From: Chloroflexota bacterium
Lineage (GTDB): Bacteria > Chloroflexota > Dehalococcoidia > SM23-28-2 > RBG-16-64-32
NCBI GenBank assembly: GCA_022564695.1
Contig: JADFKX010000130.1
Coordinates: 1-5,933, forward strand
Reading direction: 5' to 3'
Length of the DNA: 5,933 nt
Shown here: positions 1 to 4,975 of the stretch, piece by piece
Position numbering within the stretch: the first letter of the stretch is position 1
Layout: every line of letters starts with the position of its first letter
Position numbers and translations under genes: made by a program
Notes under the pieces: model-generated
Told to the model about the DNA's origin: nothing
What the model saw: only the letters and a program-made list of their open reading frames with translations
Database searches by the model: none

Positions 1-239
1 TTCTGCTCGGCGAAGAAGCCCTTCTCCTGGGCGACGTAGGCGCCGACGAAGGGCAGGTTGGCCTGGGGCTTGAAGCCGGCCATGAAGGTGATCTTGTCGG
101 GCGCGGCTGGGCTTAGCGTGGGGGATGAGGCCCCCGACTCGTCGGGGCCGCCTCCCCCGCTCTCGCAGGCGGCGAAAAGCACCGCGACGAGGAGCGGCAG
201 CAGGGCGGCGAGGAGCGGGCGGAATGCTATGTGGGGCAC
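1..239 (-). CDS. ABC transporter substrate-binding lipoprotein, NMT1/THI5-like (partial, N-terminus only)
   Basis: This is the extracytoplasmic ligand-binding component of the ABC importer encoded just upstream. Only about 79 codons are present; the gene runs off the left edge. The predicted start is GTG at 239, six bases after a perfect AGGAGG (246-251), which is why I chose it. The N-terminus has an Arg at residue 7, a Leu/Ala-rich hydrophobic stretch and a lipobox LFAAC ending at Cys25, so it is probably a lipid-anchored protein. A Gly/Ser/Pro-rich linker follows (about residues 27-47). The mature domain then begins with a beta strand (ITFMAGF) and a segment reading VGAYVAQEKGFFAEQ, typical of the first lobe of NMT1/THI5-like and SsuA/TauA-type binding proteins, where the ligand-binding helix follows 'A..kGfF...gl'. 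The substrate cannot be told from this fragment; thiamine pyrimidine precursors, riboflavin, sulfonates and others are carried by relatives. Confidence 0.85.
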   Translation of the reverse strand, partial: MPHIAFRPLLAALLPLLVAVLFAACESGGGGPDESGASSPTLSPAAPDKITFMAGFKPQANLPFVGAYVAQEKGFFAEQ

Positions 240-245
240 TTGTTT

Positions 246-251
246 CCTCCT
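246..251 (-). promoter_or_regulatory. Ribosome binding site of the binding-protein gene
   Basis: Read on the minus strand this is AGGAGG, six bases before the GTG at 239. It sits in the 21-base gap between the permease stop and the binding-protein start and is what decides the GTG start. Confidence 0.8.
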
Positions 252-260
252 GTAGGGTTC

Positions 261-1040
261 CTATCGGATGGTACGTATAGTCTCGTGCCAGAAGAGGAGG
301 CGTCGCTCAGTCAGGTAGAGGAGAACGTTGAGGGTGACGCCGGTGAGGGCGAGGACGCCGACGGCGGCGAACAGGGTGGGCGTGTCCAGGTTGGCGTTGG
401 CCACGAATATCACCAGTCCCAGGCCGCGGTCGCCGGTGAACCATTCGGCGACGACGGCGCCGATGAGGGCGAGGGGATAAGTGATTTTGAGGGCGGCGAA
501 CAGGTAAGGCAAGGCGCTGGGCAGGCGCAGCTTCCAGAACAGCTGCCAGGGGGAGGCGCGAAGGGAGCGCATGAACTCCAGCGCTCCGGGGTTGACATCG
601 CGGAAGCCGGTCATGGCGTTGACCAGCATGGGGAAGAAGGAGAGGAGGGCGGCGACGAGTATCTTGGGCGTGGTGCCGAACCCGAACATGATTACCAGGA
701 CCGGCGCCACCGCGACGATGGGCGTGACCTTGATGATGATCGCAAGGGGGAACAGCGCCCGCTCGGTCAGGCGGGAGTGGGCCATCGCCACGGCCAGGGC
801 GAGGGCGAAGGAGGAGCCGAGGAGCAGGCCGAGTGTCGCCTCGTACAGCGTCCAGCCGCCATGGCGCCGGAAGAAGTCAGGGTCGTCAAGGAACCGCTCC
901 AGGACAGCTGACGGGGGTGGCACTACGATGATGGCGATGTCCCGCCACTGCACCCAGAACTCCCAGAAGAGGAGGGCGCCGATGAGGGTCAGGGCTGGCG
1001 GGAGGACATGAGCGGCGAGGGAGCGCAGGGTCCGGTTCAT
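261..1040 (-). CDS. ABC transporter permease (SsuC/TauC/ThiX-like, BPD_transp_1 family)
   Basis: This is the inner-membrane channel subunit, 259 residues, normal for the nitrate/sulfonate/taurine/thiamine-precursor permease group. About six hydrophobic helices can be seen, near residues 11-30, 67-88, 96-118, 126-147, 185-205 and 223-244. After the first helix comes the characteristic PPPSAVLERF (41-50), equivalent to the 'lPsP..v' segment of the family. The cytoplasmic EAA loop that docks on the ATPase is at about 155-174 (EFMRSLRASPWQLFWKLRLP), with the terminal LP conserved and Ala in place of the usual Gly (RAS at 161-163). The ATG at 1040 overlaps the ATPase stop as ATGA. A full AAGGAGG lies 7 bases upstream (1048-1054), inside the last ATPase codons, so the two are translationally coupled. 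The substrate is not determined by this subunit. Confidence 0.93.
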   Translation of the reverse strand: MNRTLRSLAAHVLPPALTLIGALLFWEFWVQWRDIAIIVVPPPSAVLERFLDDPDFFRRHGGWTLYEATLGLLLGSSFALALAVAMAHSRLTERALFPLAIIIKVTPIVAVAPVLVIMFGFGTTPKILVAALLSFFPMLVNAMTGFRDVNPGALEFMRSLRASPWQLFWKLRLPSALPYLFAALKITYPLALIGAVVAEWFTGDRGLGLVIFVANANLDTPTLFAAVGVLALTGVTLNVLLYLTERRLLFWHETIRTIR

Positions 1041-1861
1041 GCCGGGGCCTCCTTGAGCAGGTTGCGGAGCTGGTCGGCGTAGTCCAGGAAGGGGGCGGTA
1101 CGCTCCATCTCCTGGGTCCGTGGGCGCGGCAGCTCGATGTCGATCGCGGCGCGGACGGCGCCGGGGCGCGGGGACAGCACGACGACGCGATCGGAGAGGG
1201 CGATCGCCTCCGGAATGGAGTGGGTGACGAATACCACGGTCTTGTGGGGCCGCCGGGTCGGCTGACCTTCGGCCCCGGACGGCGCTCCGCCTCCGGCGGA
1301 CCAGATGCGCAGGAGCTCGTAGCGCATGGCGGAGCGGGTGATCTCGTCCAGGGCGCCGAACGGCTCGTCCATAAGCAGTAGTGAGGGGTCGAAGGCCAGC
1401 GCGCGGGCGATGGCGACGCGCTGCTGCATGCCGCCGGAGAGCTCATGCGGGTAGTAGGAATGGAAGTCGGCCAGGCCGGTGAGTTCCAGGAGCTCCTCGG
1501 GTGACGGGGCGGTCCGGGCGCGAGCACCGTGGTCGATCTCCAAAGGGAGGCGGACGTTGCTTAGGACGGTGCGCCAGGGGAGGAGGGCGGGGTCCTGGAA
1601 GACAAAGCCGATATCGCGACGGCGTTGGGATTCGACGGGGGCGGCGCCGTCGATGAGCACTTCGCCCTCGCTGGGACGCAGGAGGCCGCCGATGATGCGA
1701 AGGAGGGTGGACTTGCCGCAGCCGCTGGGCCCGATCACAGTCAGGAACTGCCCCCACACTGCCTCCAGGGCAACGTCAGCCAGCGCCGTCAAGGCGCGGC
1801 GGCTGTCCTGGAAGACGTGAGTCAGGTTGCGGAGGGATACGTGGTACCGGACGTTGGCCAT
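1037..1861 (-). CDS. ABC transporter ATP-binding protein (SsuB/TauB/ThiZ-like)
   Basis: This cytoplasmic ATPase drives the importer. From ATG 1861 it has 274 residues: Walker A GPSGCGKST (44-52), Q-loop FVFQDPALLPWRT (Gln89), signature LSGGMQQRVAIARAL (141-155), Walker B LLLMDEP (161-167), D-loop GALD (169-172) and the switch His in VTHSIPEA (His214). All catalytic parts are intact. DPALLPWRT and THSIPEA are hallmarks of the nitrate/sulfonate/taurine group. An unusual Gly/Pro/Arg-rich insertion, about residues 189-206, lies between the Walker B helix (YELLRIW) and the strand leading to the H-loop (KTVVFVTH); see findings. Start choice: the open frame extends to 1969, but homology begins near residue 4 (VRYHVSLRNLTHVF), so ATG 1861 is preferred. 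The AGGAG at 1876-1880 lies 14 bases from this ATG, which is long; an in-frame ATT at 1870 would have 5-base spacing but is a rare start. It is the first gene of the operon. Confidence 0.93.
   Translation of the reverse strand: MANVRYHVSLRNLTHVFQDSRRALTALADVALEAVWGQFLTVIGPSGCGKSTLLRIIGGLLRPSEGEVLIDGAAPVESQRRRDIGFVFQDPALLPWRTVLSNVRLPLEIDHGARARTAPSPEELLELTGLADFHSYYPHELSGGMQQRVAIARALAFDPSLLLMDEPFGALDEITRSAMRYELLRIWSAGGGAPSGAEGQPTRRPHKTVVFVTHSIPEAIALSDRVVVLSPRPGAVRAAIDIELPRPRTQEMERTAPFLDYADQLRNLLKEAPA
1048..1054 (-). promoter_or_regulatory. Ribosome binding site of the permease, inside the ATPase coding end
   Basis: AAGGAGG on the minus strand, 7 bases before the permease ATG. The same bases encode the Lys-Glu of the final KEAPA of the ATPase, so the coding end doubles as a strong Shine-Dalgarno and supports the ATGA-coupled start. 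Confidence 0.8.
1244..1297 (-). other. In-frame low-complexity insertion in the ATPase
   Basis: This stretch encodes roughly residues 189-206 (AGGGAPSGAEGQPTRRPH), placed where SsuB/TauB-type ATPases normally have a short turn between the helix after Walker B and the H-loop strand. Its DNA is palindrome-rich and begins within a perfect 15-base inverted repeat (1286-1300). The boundaries are approximate because they come from remembered family spacing, not an alignment. Confidence 0.5.
1286..1300. repeat. 15-base palindromic hairpin, copy A (within the ATPase gene)
   Basis: TCCGCCTCCGGCGGA: a 6-bp perfect stem (TCCGCC/GGCGGA) with a 3-base loop. Read in the ATPase frame it is exactly five codons, SAGGG (188-192). 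A near-identical copy, differing only at the middle loop base, lies at 1923-1937. Confidence 0.6.
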
Positions 1862-1875
1862 GCCGCGAATAATCG

Positions 1876-1880
1876 CTCCT
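1876..1880 (-). promoter_or_regulatory. Possible ribosome binding site of the ATPase gene
   Basis: AGGAG on the minus strand, directly after the 1881-1893 hairpin. It is 14 bases from ATG 1861, longer than usual, and 5 bases from an in-frame ATT at 1870. The hairpin immediately 5' could affect its accessibility. Confidence 0.45.
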
Positions 1881-1893
1881 GCCCCAATGGGGC
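1881..1893 (-). other. Short hairpin abutting the ATPase ribosome binding site
   Basis: GCCCC and GGGGC form a perfect 5-bp stem around a 3-base loop. In the minus-strand transcript it ends right at the AGGAG at 1880-1876. It has no T-run, so it is not an intrinsic terminator. A translational role is only an inference from its position. Confidence 0.4.
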
Positions 1894-1910
1894 CGGTAAA
1901 ACCTATCGCT

Positions 1911-1976
1911 GCGGGGGTGAAGTCCGCCTCAGGCGGATGGCCAACATCGCTTGGGACCGGGAGGCACACCCCACGC
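1911..1976 (-). other. Candidate structured 5' leader element of the ABC operon
   Basis: In the minus-strand RNA, bases 1976-1967 (GCGTGGGGTG) can pair with 1919-1911 (CACCCCCGC) in nine consecutive pairs interrupted by one bulged base. The 47 bases enclosed contain the perfect hairpin at 1937-1923. Together with the 1881-1893 hairpin this makes a multi-stem leader between the candidate promoter and the ATPase start. It matches no riboswitch class that I could recognise. In GC-rich DNA such pairing can occur by chance, so conservation would have to decide. Confidence 0.35.
1923..1937. repeat. 15-base palindromic hairpin, copy B (in the ABC operon leader)
   Basis: TCCGCCTCAGGCGGA: the same 6-bp stem as copy A at 1286-1300 with one different loop base (A for C). 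Bases flanking the two copies are not alike, so any shared unit is just the hairpin itself. Confidence 0.6.
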
Positions 1977-2001
1977 CGCCATCCCGGTGAAGTCGCGGAC
2001 G

Positions 2002-2031
2002 ATTGTACCGCTTAGCGAGGGGCTAGGGCAA
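2002..2031 (-). promoter_or_regulatory. Candidate sigma70-type promoter for the ABC operon
   Basis: On the minus strand, TTGCCC (2031-2026) and TACAAT (2007-2002) are separated by 18 bases. Initiation would fall near 1995, giving a leader of about 130 nt before the ATPase ATG. This is assigned from consensus likeness only. Confidence 0.4.
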
Positions 2032-2053
2032 TGGCTGTGGGGTTGCGATACGG

Positions 2054-2083
2054 TTGCTGCGGGCAAACCGGCGCGACTATACT
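2054..2083 (+). promoter_or_regulatory. Candidate sigma70-type promoter for npdG-cofE
   Basis: TTGCTG (2054-2059) and TATACT (2078-2083) are 18 bases apart on the plus strand. Initiation near 2090 would leave a leader of about 95 nt before the npdG ATG. It lies back to back with the candidate minus-strand promoter, the two -35 boxes about 22 bases apart, so one regulator could affect both. Confidence 0.45.
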
Positions 2084-2170
2084 GGCGGCGCTGTCTGCAG
2101 GCGGGCTTCCGACAGGCGGGTGCGGATGTTAGTGTTCAAGCTGTCTGAATGGCTTTGTGCTGGCATAATC

Positions 2171-2175
2171 GGAGG
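2171..2175 (+). promoter_or_regulatory. Ribosome binding site of npdG
   Basis: GGAGG, 8 bases before ATG 2184. An upstream in-frame TTG at 2178 would sit only 2 bases from it and the next ATG (2187) 11 bases, so ATG 2184 is favoured. Confidence 0.75.
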
Positions 2176-2183
2176 ACTTGCGC

Positions 2184-2834
2184 ATGATGAAGATAGGCAT
2201 CATCGGCGGCACCGGCCCGGAGGGGCTGGGGCTGGCGATGCGGTTCGCGAAGGCTGGTGACGAGGTGTTCATCGGCTCGCGATCGAAAGATAGGGCGGAG
2301 GAGGCGGCGAAGAATGTGAAGGAGGCGCTGCCGGAGGCGAAGGTGGAGGGGCTGGTCAACGCGGAAGCGGTGGAGCAGGCGACGGTGGTGTTCCTGACCG
2401 TGCCCTGGGACGCTCATCAAAGCACCCTGGAGAACCTGGCCGAGGCGATCGGCGACAAGATACTGGTTGACGTGGTGGTGCCCATGGTGTTCGACCGCGG
2501 TCAACCCAAGGCGATCCTCGTGGACGAGGGCTCGGCGGCGCAGCAGGCGCGGGTCGTAGCACACGAGGCGAAGGTGGTGAGCGCGTTCCAACACCTGGAC
2601 GGCAGGGTGCTTCAGAAGATTGATCGGCCGATGCAGGGGGACGTTCTCGTCTGCGGTGACCACAGGGGGGCCAAGAAGACGGTGATGGAGCTGGTGGAAC
2701 GGATCGAGTACGTGCGGGCGCTGGATGCGGGCGGACTCACTAACGCTCGCTACCTGGAGGAGTGGACCGTGTTGCTCCTTCACATCAATAAGATATACAA
2801 GGCCCACACGGGTGTGCATATCGTCGGGGCGTGA
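2184..2834 (+). CDS. npdG: NADPH-dependent F420 reductase (F420H2:NADP+ oxidoreductase)
   Basis: This cytoplasmic enzyme transfers hydride between NADP(H) and coenzyme F420 (also called Fno). It couples the NADPH pool to F420H2-dependent reductases. The product has 216 residues, close to the roughly 210-220 of the family. The N-terminal Rossmann fold opens with IGIIGGTGPEGLGLAMRFA (4-22). The second strand ends in IGSRSKDRA (30-38); Ser32 and Arg33 are where the family holds the NADP 2'-phosphate, so NADP specificity is supported. The strand and loop FLTVPWDAH (about residues 71-79) and the PMVFDRG segment fit the family. So does the C-terminal signature NARYLEEWTVLLLHINKIYK, with a short final helix and strand. 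Start: GGAGG 8 bases upstream of ATG 2184. cofE follows with about 4 bases between stop and start, so they form one operon. The 'TGPEG' loop instead of the commoner 'TGDQG' is a small variation. Confidence 0.92.
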   Translation: MMKIGIIGGTGPEGLGLAMRFAKAGDEVFIGSRSKDRAEEAAKNVKEALPEAKVEGLVNAEAVEQATVVFLTVPWDAHQSTLENLAEAIGDKILVDVVVPMVFDRGQPKAILVDEGSAAQQARVVAHEAKVVSAFQHLDGRVLQKIDRPMQGDVLVCGDHRGAKKTVMELVERIEYVRALDAGGLTNARYLEEWTVLLLHINKIYKAHTGVHIVGA

Positions 2835-2838
2835 ATCG

Positions 2839-3594
2839 GTGGGTGCACCGGAGCTACGGATCATCGGCCTGGGCGGCCTGCCCGACGTCAAGTCTGGGGA
2901 CGACGTCGCGGCGCTGATCTTAGAGGCGGCGGAGCGGCAAGGCACGCCCCCGGCGGCGGGCGATGTCCTGATCGTCACTCAGAAGATCGTCTCCAAGGCC
3001 GAAGGGAGGGTCGTCGACCTGGCGGAGGTGGAGCCGGGCGCGAAGGCGCTGAGGTTGGCCGAGGAGACGGATAAGGACCCGCGGCTGGTTGAGCTTATCC
3101 TCAAGGAGAGCCGCCGCATCGTCCGTCAGGTGGGGCCGGTGCTTATCACGGAGACGCGGCACGGCTTCGTGTGTGCCAACGCCGGGATCGACGCCTCCAA
3201 CGTGGGCGAGGGGTACGTGGCGCTGCTGCCGGAGGACCCGGACCGTTCGGCGGCGGGGATCAGGGATGCCCTGCGGGAGCGTACAGGGCTGGAGGTGCCG
3301 GTGATCATCAGCGATACGTTCGGGCGGCCCTGGCGCGAGGGCCACACTAACGTGGCGGTGGGGGTAGCGGGGATGAAGGCGTTCGTGGATTACGTGGGGC
3401 AGACGGACCCCTACGGGAACGAGCTGCGGGTCAGCACGCTGGCGGTGGCCGACGAGCTGGCGGCGGCGGCGGAGCTGGTGATGGGGAAGCTATCCAAGGT
3501 GCCGGTAGCGATCGTGCGGGGGTACGAGTACCCGAAGGGCTGCGGCACGGCCCGTGACATGGTGCGCCCGCCGGAGCGCGATCTATTCCGCTAG
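2839..3594 (+). CDS. cofE: Coenzyme F420-0:L-glutamate ligase
   Basis: This enzyme makes the GTP-dependent addition of L-glutamate to F420-0, and then the gamma-linked tail, in the last stage of F420 synthesis. With GTG 2839 as start the protein has 251 residues, matching the stand-alone archaeal CofE (about 249) and the N-terminal half of actinobacterial FbiB; no FbiB-type nitroreductase-like C-terminal domain is present. Motifs seen: IIGLGGLPDVKSGDD (8-22), VLIVTQKIVSKAEGR (43-57), VCANAGIDASNVGEG (111-125), VIISDTFGRPWREG (155-168), DPYGNELRVSTLAVADE (190-206), and the C-terminal RDMVRPPERDLFR. Asp118 and Asp159 sit where the family has its divalent metal ligands. The frame is open to ATG 2725, but that overlaps npdG by 110 bases; a GTG at 2812 is also possible. 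GTG 2839 lies just after the npdG stop and gives the expected N-terminus. The only upstream purine stretch is a weak GGGG, so translation is probably coupled to npdG. Confidence 0.93.
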   Translation: MGAPELRIIGLGGLPDVKSGDDVAALILEAAERQGTPPAAGDVLIVTQKIVSKAEGRVVDLAEVEPGAKALRLAEETDKDPRLVELILKESRRIVRQVGPVLITETRHGFVCANAGIDASNVGEGYVALLPEDPDRSAAGIRDALRERTGLEVPVIISDTFGRPWREGHTNVAVGVAGMKAFVDYVGQTDPYGNELRVSTLAVADELAAAAELVMGKLSKVPVAIVRGYEYPKGCGTARDMVRPPERDLFR

Positions 3595-3691
3595 GAGCCT
3601 ATCGGCGTCATCAGGATACATAACAGTGCGTGACCAGGCGTTCCCGTGAGGCGCCACAGCAATCGAGGTTAAGGCTAAGGAGAGGTGACTT
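3595..3691 (+). other. Gap between cofE and the flavoprotein gene
   Basis: These 97 bases are slightly less GC-rich than their surroundings. I see no intrinsic terminator (no GC stem followed by a T-run) and no clear -35/-10 pair. The only element I can support is the ribosome binding site at its right end. Whether the flavoprotein is in the npdG-cofE transcript or has its own promoter cannot be decided by eye. Confidence 0.4.
3677..3688 (+). promoter_or_regulatory. Ribosome binding site of the flavoprotein gene
   Basis: AAGGAGAGGTGA contains AAGGAG (9 bases from ATG 3692) and an overlapping GAGGTGA (3 bases away), both complementary to the 16S rRNA 3' end. This supports ATG 3692. Confidence 0.75.
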
Positions 3692-4903
3692 ATGGCAGAT
3701 GTCAAAGTCTACGGGGCCCCCTGGTGTCCAGATTGCAGACGCTCCAAGCAGTTCCTGGGCGAACAGCGTGTGCCCTATGACTGGATCGATATCGATGCAG
3801 ACGCGGAGGGGCTGCGCTTCGTGGAGGAGCTTCAGGGCGGCGGACGGACGATACCCACAGTAGTCTTTGCCGATGGGAGTCATCTCCTTGAGCCTTCCAA
3901 CGACGAGCTGGCAGAGAGGCTAGGCCTGAGCCTCAAGGCCGAACGTAGCTACTATGACCTGTTGATCGTAGGTGGTGGGCCAACCGGGCTGACGGCGGCG
4001 ATCTATGCCGCTCGCGAGGGGATCGACAGCCTGGTGATCGAGAAGAGCGCGCTGGGCGGCCAGGCGGCTCTTACCGAGCGCATTGATAACTATCCCGGCT
4101 TCCCGGAGGGAATCCAGGGAGGGGAGCTGGCGGATCGCATCATCCAGCAGGCGAGACGCTACCAGGTGGAGCTGCTCTCCGCCGTAGGCGTAAGGGGGAT
4201 TAAGCGGGAGGGCGAATACGTGATGGCCACGACGGAAGGCGGGGATGAGTACTGCGGGCGGGTAGCTATCATCTGCACGGGATCAACCTACAGACGGCTC
4301 GGCGTCCCAGGGGAGGATGAGCTGATAGGCGCAGGCATCCATTTTTGCTCTACCTGCGACGGCCCCTTTTACAGGGGCGCGGATGAGCTAGTCGTCATCG
4401 GTGGGGGGAACTCGGGGATGGAGGAGGGGCTCTTCCTCTCGCAGTTCGCCAAGAAGGTCAGCATTATCGAGCGTAGTGAACGGCTGAAGGGTTCGCAGCT
4501 TCTGCGGGATAAGGTGCTCAACCATCCGCAGCTAGAGGTGCACACGAATATGGAGGTCACGGAGTTCCGGGGCGAGGGCGGCAAGCTCTCCGCTATCGTC
4601 GCCAAGGACAAGGAGAGTGGAGAGGAGCGGGTGTTCCGGCCCGCGGCCGCCTTCATCTTCATCGGTCTGGACCCGAACACCTCTTTCCTCAAGGGTGCTG
4701 TCGACCTCGACAAATGGGGATTCGTCGTCACGGACGATACGCTCCAGACGACGCTGCCGGGGGTGTTCGCGGCGGGAGACGTCCGCGCCGGCTCCACTAA
4801 GCAGCTAGGAGCGGCGATTGGAGAGGGCATCACGGCGCTGCTGATGGTGAGGCAGTACTTGGAGAAGCATGCCCACGTTACGAAACGAAAGGTGAACGCC
4901 TGA
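3692..4903 (+). CDS. Glutaredoxin-like domain fused to thioredoxin reductase-type flavoprotein
   Basis: This is a 403-residue cytoplasmic disulfide reductase made of two parts. Residues 1 to about 80 form a glutaredoxin/mycoredoxin-like thioredoxin fold: strand VKVYGAPWC, redox motif CPDC (12-15), and the cis-Pro segment TIPTVVF (53-59). From about residue 88 runs a complete thioredoxin reductase: FAD dinucleotide motif IVGGGPTG (92-99), LGGQA (121-125), NYPGFPEG (133-140), the catalytic disulfide CSTCDG (219-224), a second nucleotide motif IGGGNSGMEEG (236-246), and the FAD-closing GVFAAGDVR (357-365). TrxR proper is about 310-320 residues, so the extra length is the fused domain. The position of the NADPH-binding HRRxxxR of classical TrxR reads ERSERLK (260-266), so normal NADPH use is doubtful. 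Glu260 resembles the acidic residue of NADH-type flavoproteins such as AhpF. It may pass electrons FAD to Cys219/222 to Cys12/15 and then to client disulfides or peroxidases. It lies 97 bases after cofE on the same strand. Confidence 0.9.
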   Translation: MADVKVYGAPWCPDCRRSKQFLGEQRVPYDWIDIDADAEGLRFVEELQGGGRTIPTVVFADGSHLLEPSNDELAERLGLSLKAERSYYDLLIVGGGPTGLTAAIYAAREGIDSLVIEKSALGGQAALTERIDNYPGFPEGIQGGELADRIIQQARRYQVELLSAVGVRGIKREGEYVMATTEGGDEYCGRVAIICTGSTYRRLGVPGEDELIGAGIHFCSTCDGPFYRGADELVVIGGGNSGMEEGLFLSQFAKKVSIIERSERLKGSQLLRDKVLNHPQLEVHTNMEVTEFRGEGGKLSAIVAKDKESGEERVFRPAAAFIFIGLDPNTSFLKGAVDLDKWGFVVTDDTLQTTLPGVFAAGDVRAGSTKQLGAAIGEGITALLMVRQYLEKHAHVTKRKVNA

Positions 4904-4975
4904 TTCGCCGCCGTGGCTGGCTCGCTGGGCTGAAGGGCGTGATGGCGGCCGCCGCGATTAGCCGCTGGGACGGCG
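4904..4975. other. Short convergent intergenic gap
   Basis: These 72 bases separate the flavoprotein stop from the opposing CoA-transferase stop. GCCGCC near 4908 and GGCGGC near 4943 could pair over a long loop, and GGCGGCCGCC is itself palindromic. No T-run follows in either direction, so I do not call an intrinsic terminator. Confidence 0.4.

Larger units (their letters stand above)
1862..2183. other. Divergent intergenic region between the ABC operon and the F420 operon
   Basis: There are 322 bases between the ATPase start (minus) and the npdG start (plus) with no convincing gene; open frames here lack a ribosome binding site or homology I recognise. The left part (1862-1995) would be the transcribed leader of the ABC operon and is rich in inverted repeats. 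The right part holds candidate promoters for both directions. I compared the leader by eye with TPP, FMN and cobalamin riboswitch consensus elements and found none of their invariant boxes. Confidence 0.6.

Noticed and set aside
231..911. Long plus-strand open frame of 226 codons opposite the permease
   Set aside because: Its product is very rich in Gly, Glu, Asp and His with no domain, as expected for the antisense of a GC-rich gene; the opposite strand encodes a clear ABC permease.
1891..1945. Resemblance of GGGGTGAAGTCCGCC... on the plus strand to the P2 region of an FMN riboswitch
   Set aside because: The other invariant FMN boxes (such as AGCCCGCGAGC and the closing GATCCGGT/CCGACAGT segments) are absent, and the nearest plus-strand gene is about 240 bases away.
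1625..1990. Plus-strand open frame of 121 codons across the ATPase start and leader
   Set aside because: No ribosome binding site or recognisable domain; most of it is antisense to the Walker A region of the ATPase.
2135..2169. Possible promoter TTCAAG ... CATAAT just before npdG
   Set aside because: The spacer would be 23 bases and the -10-like box lies next to the ribosome binding site, leaving almost no leader; the 2054-2083 pair is better.
2136..2978. 280-codon minus-strand open frame opposite npdG
   Set aside because: It is a His/Arg/Leu-rich shadow of npdG and the cofE start; npdG and cofE have clear family motifs.
4904..4975. GC-rich inverted repeats as a bidirectional terminator
   Set aside because: The stem would need a loop of about 29 bases and no T-run follows in either direction.
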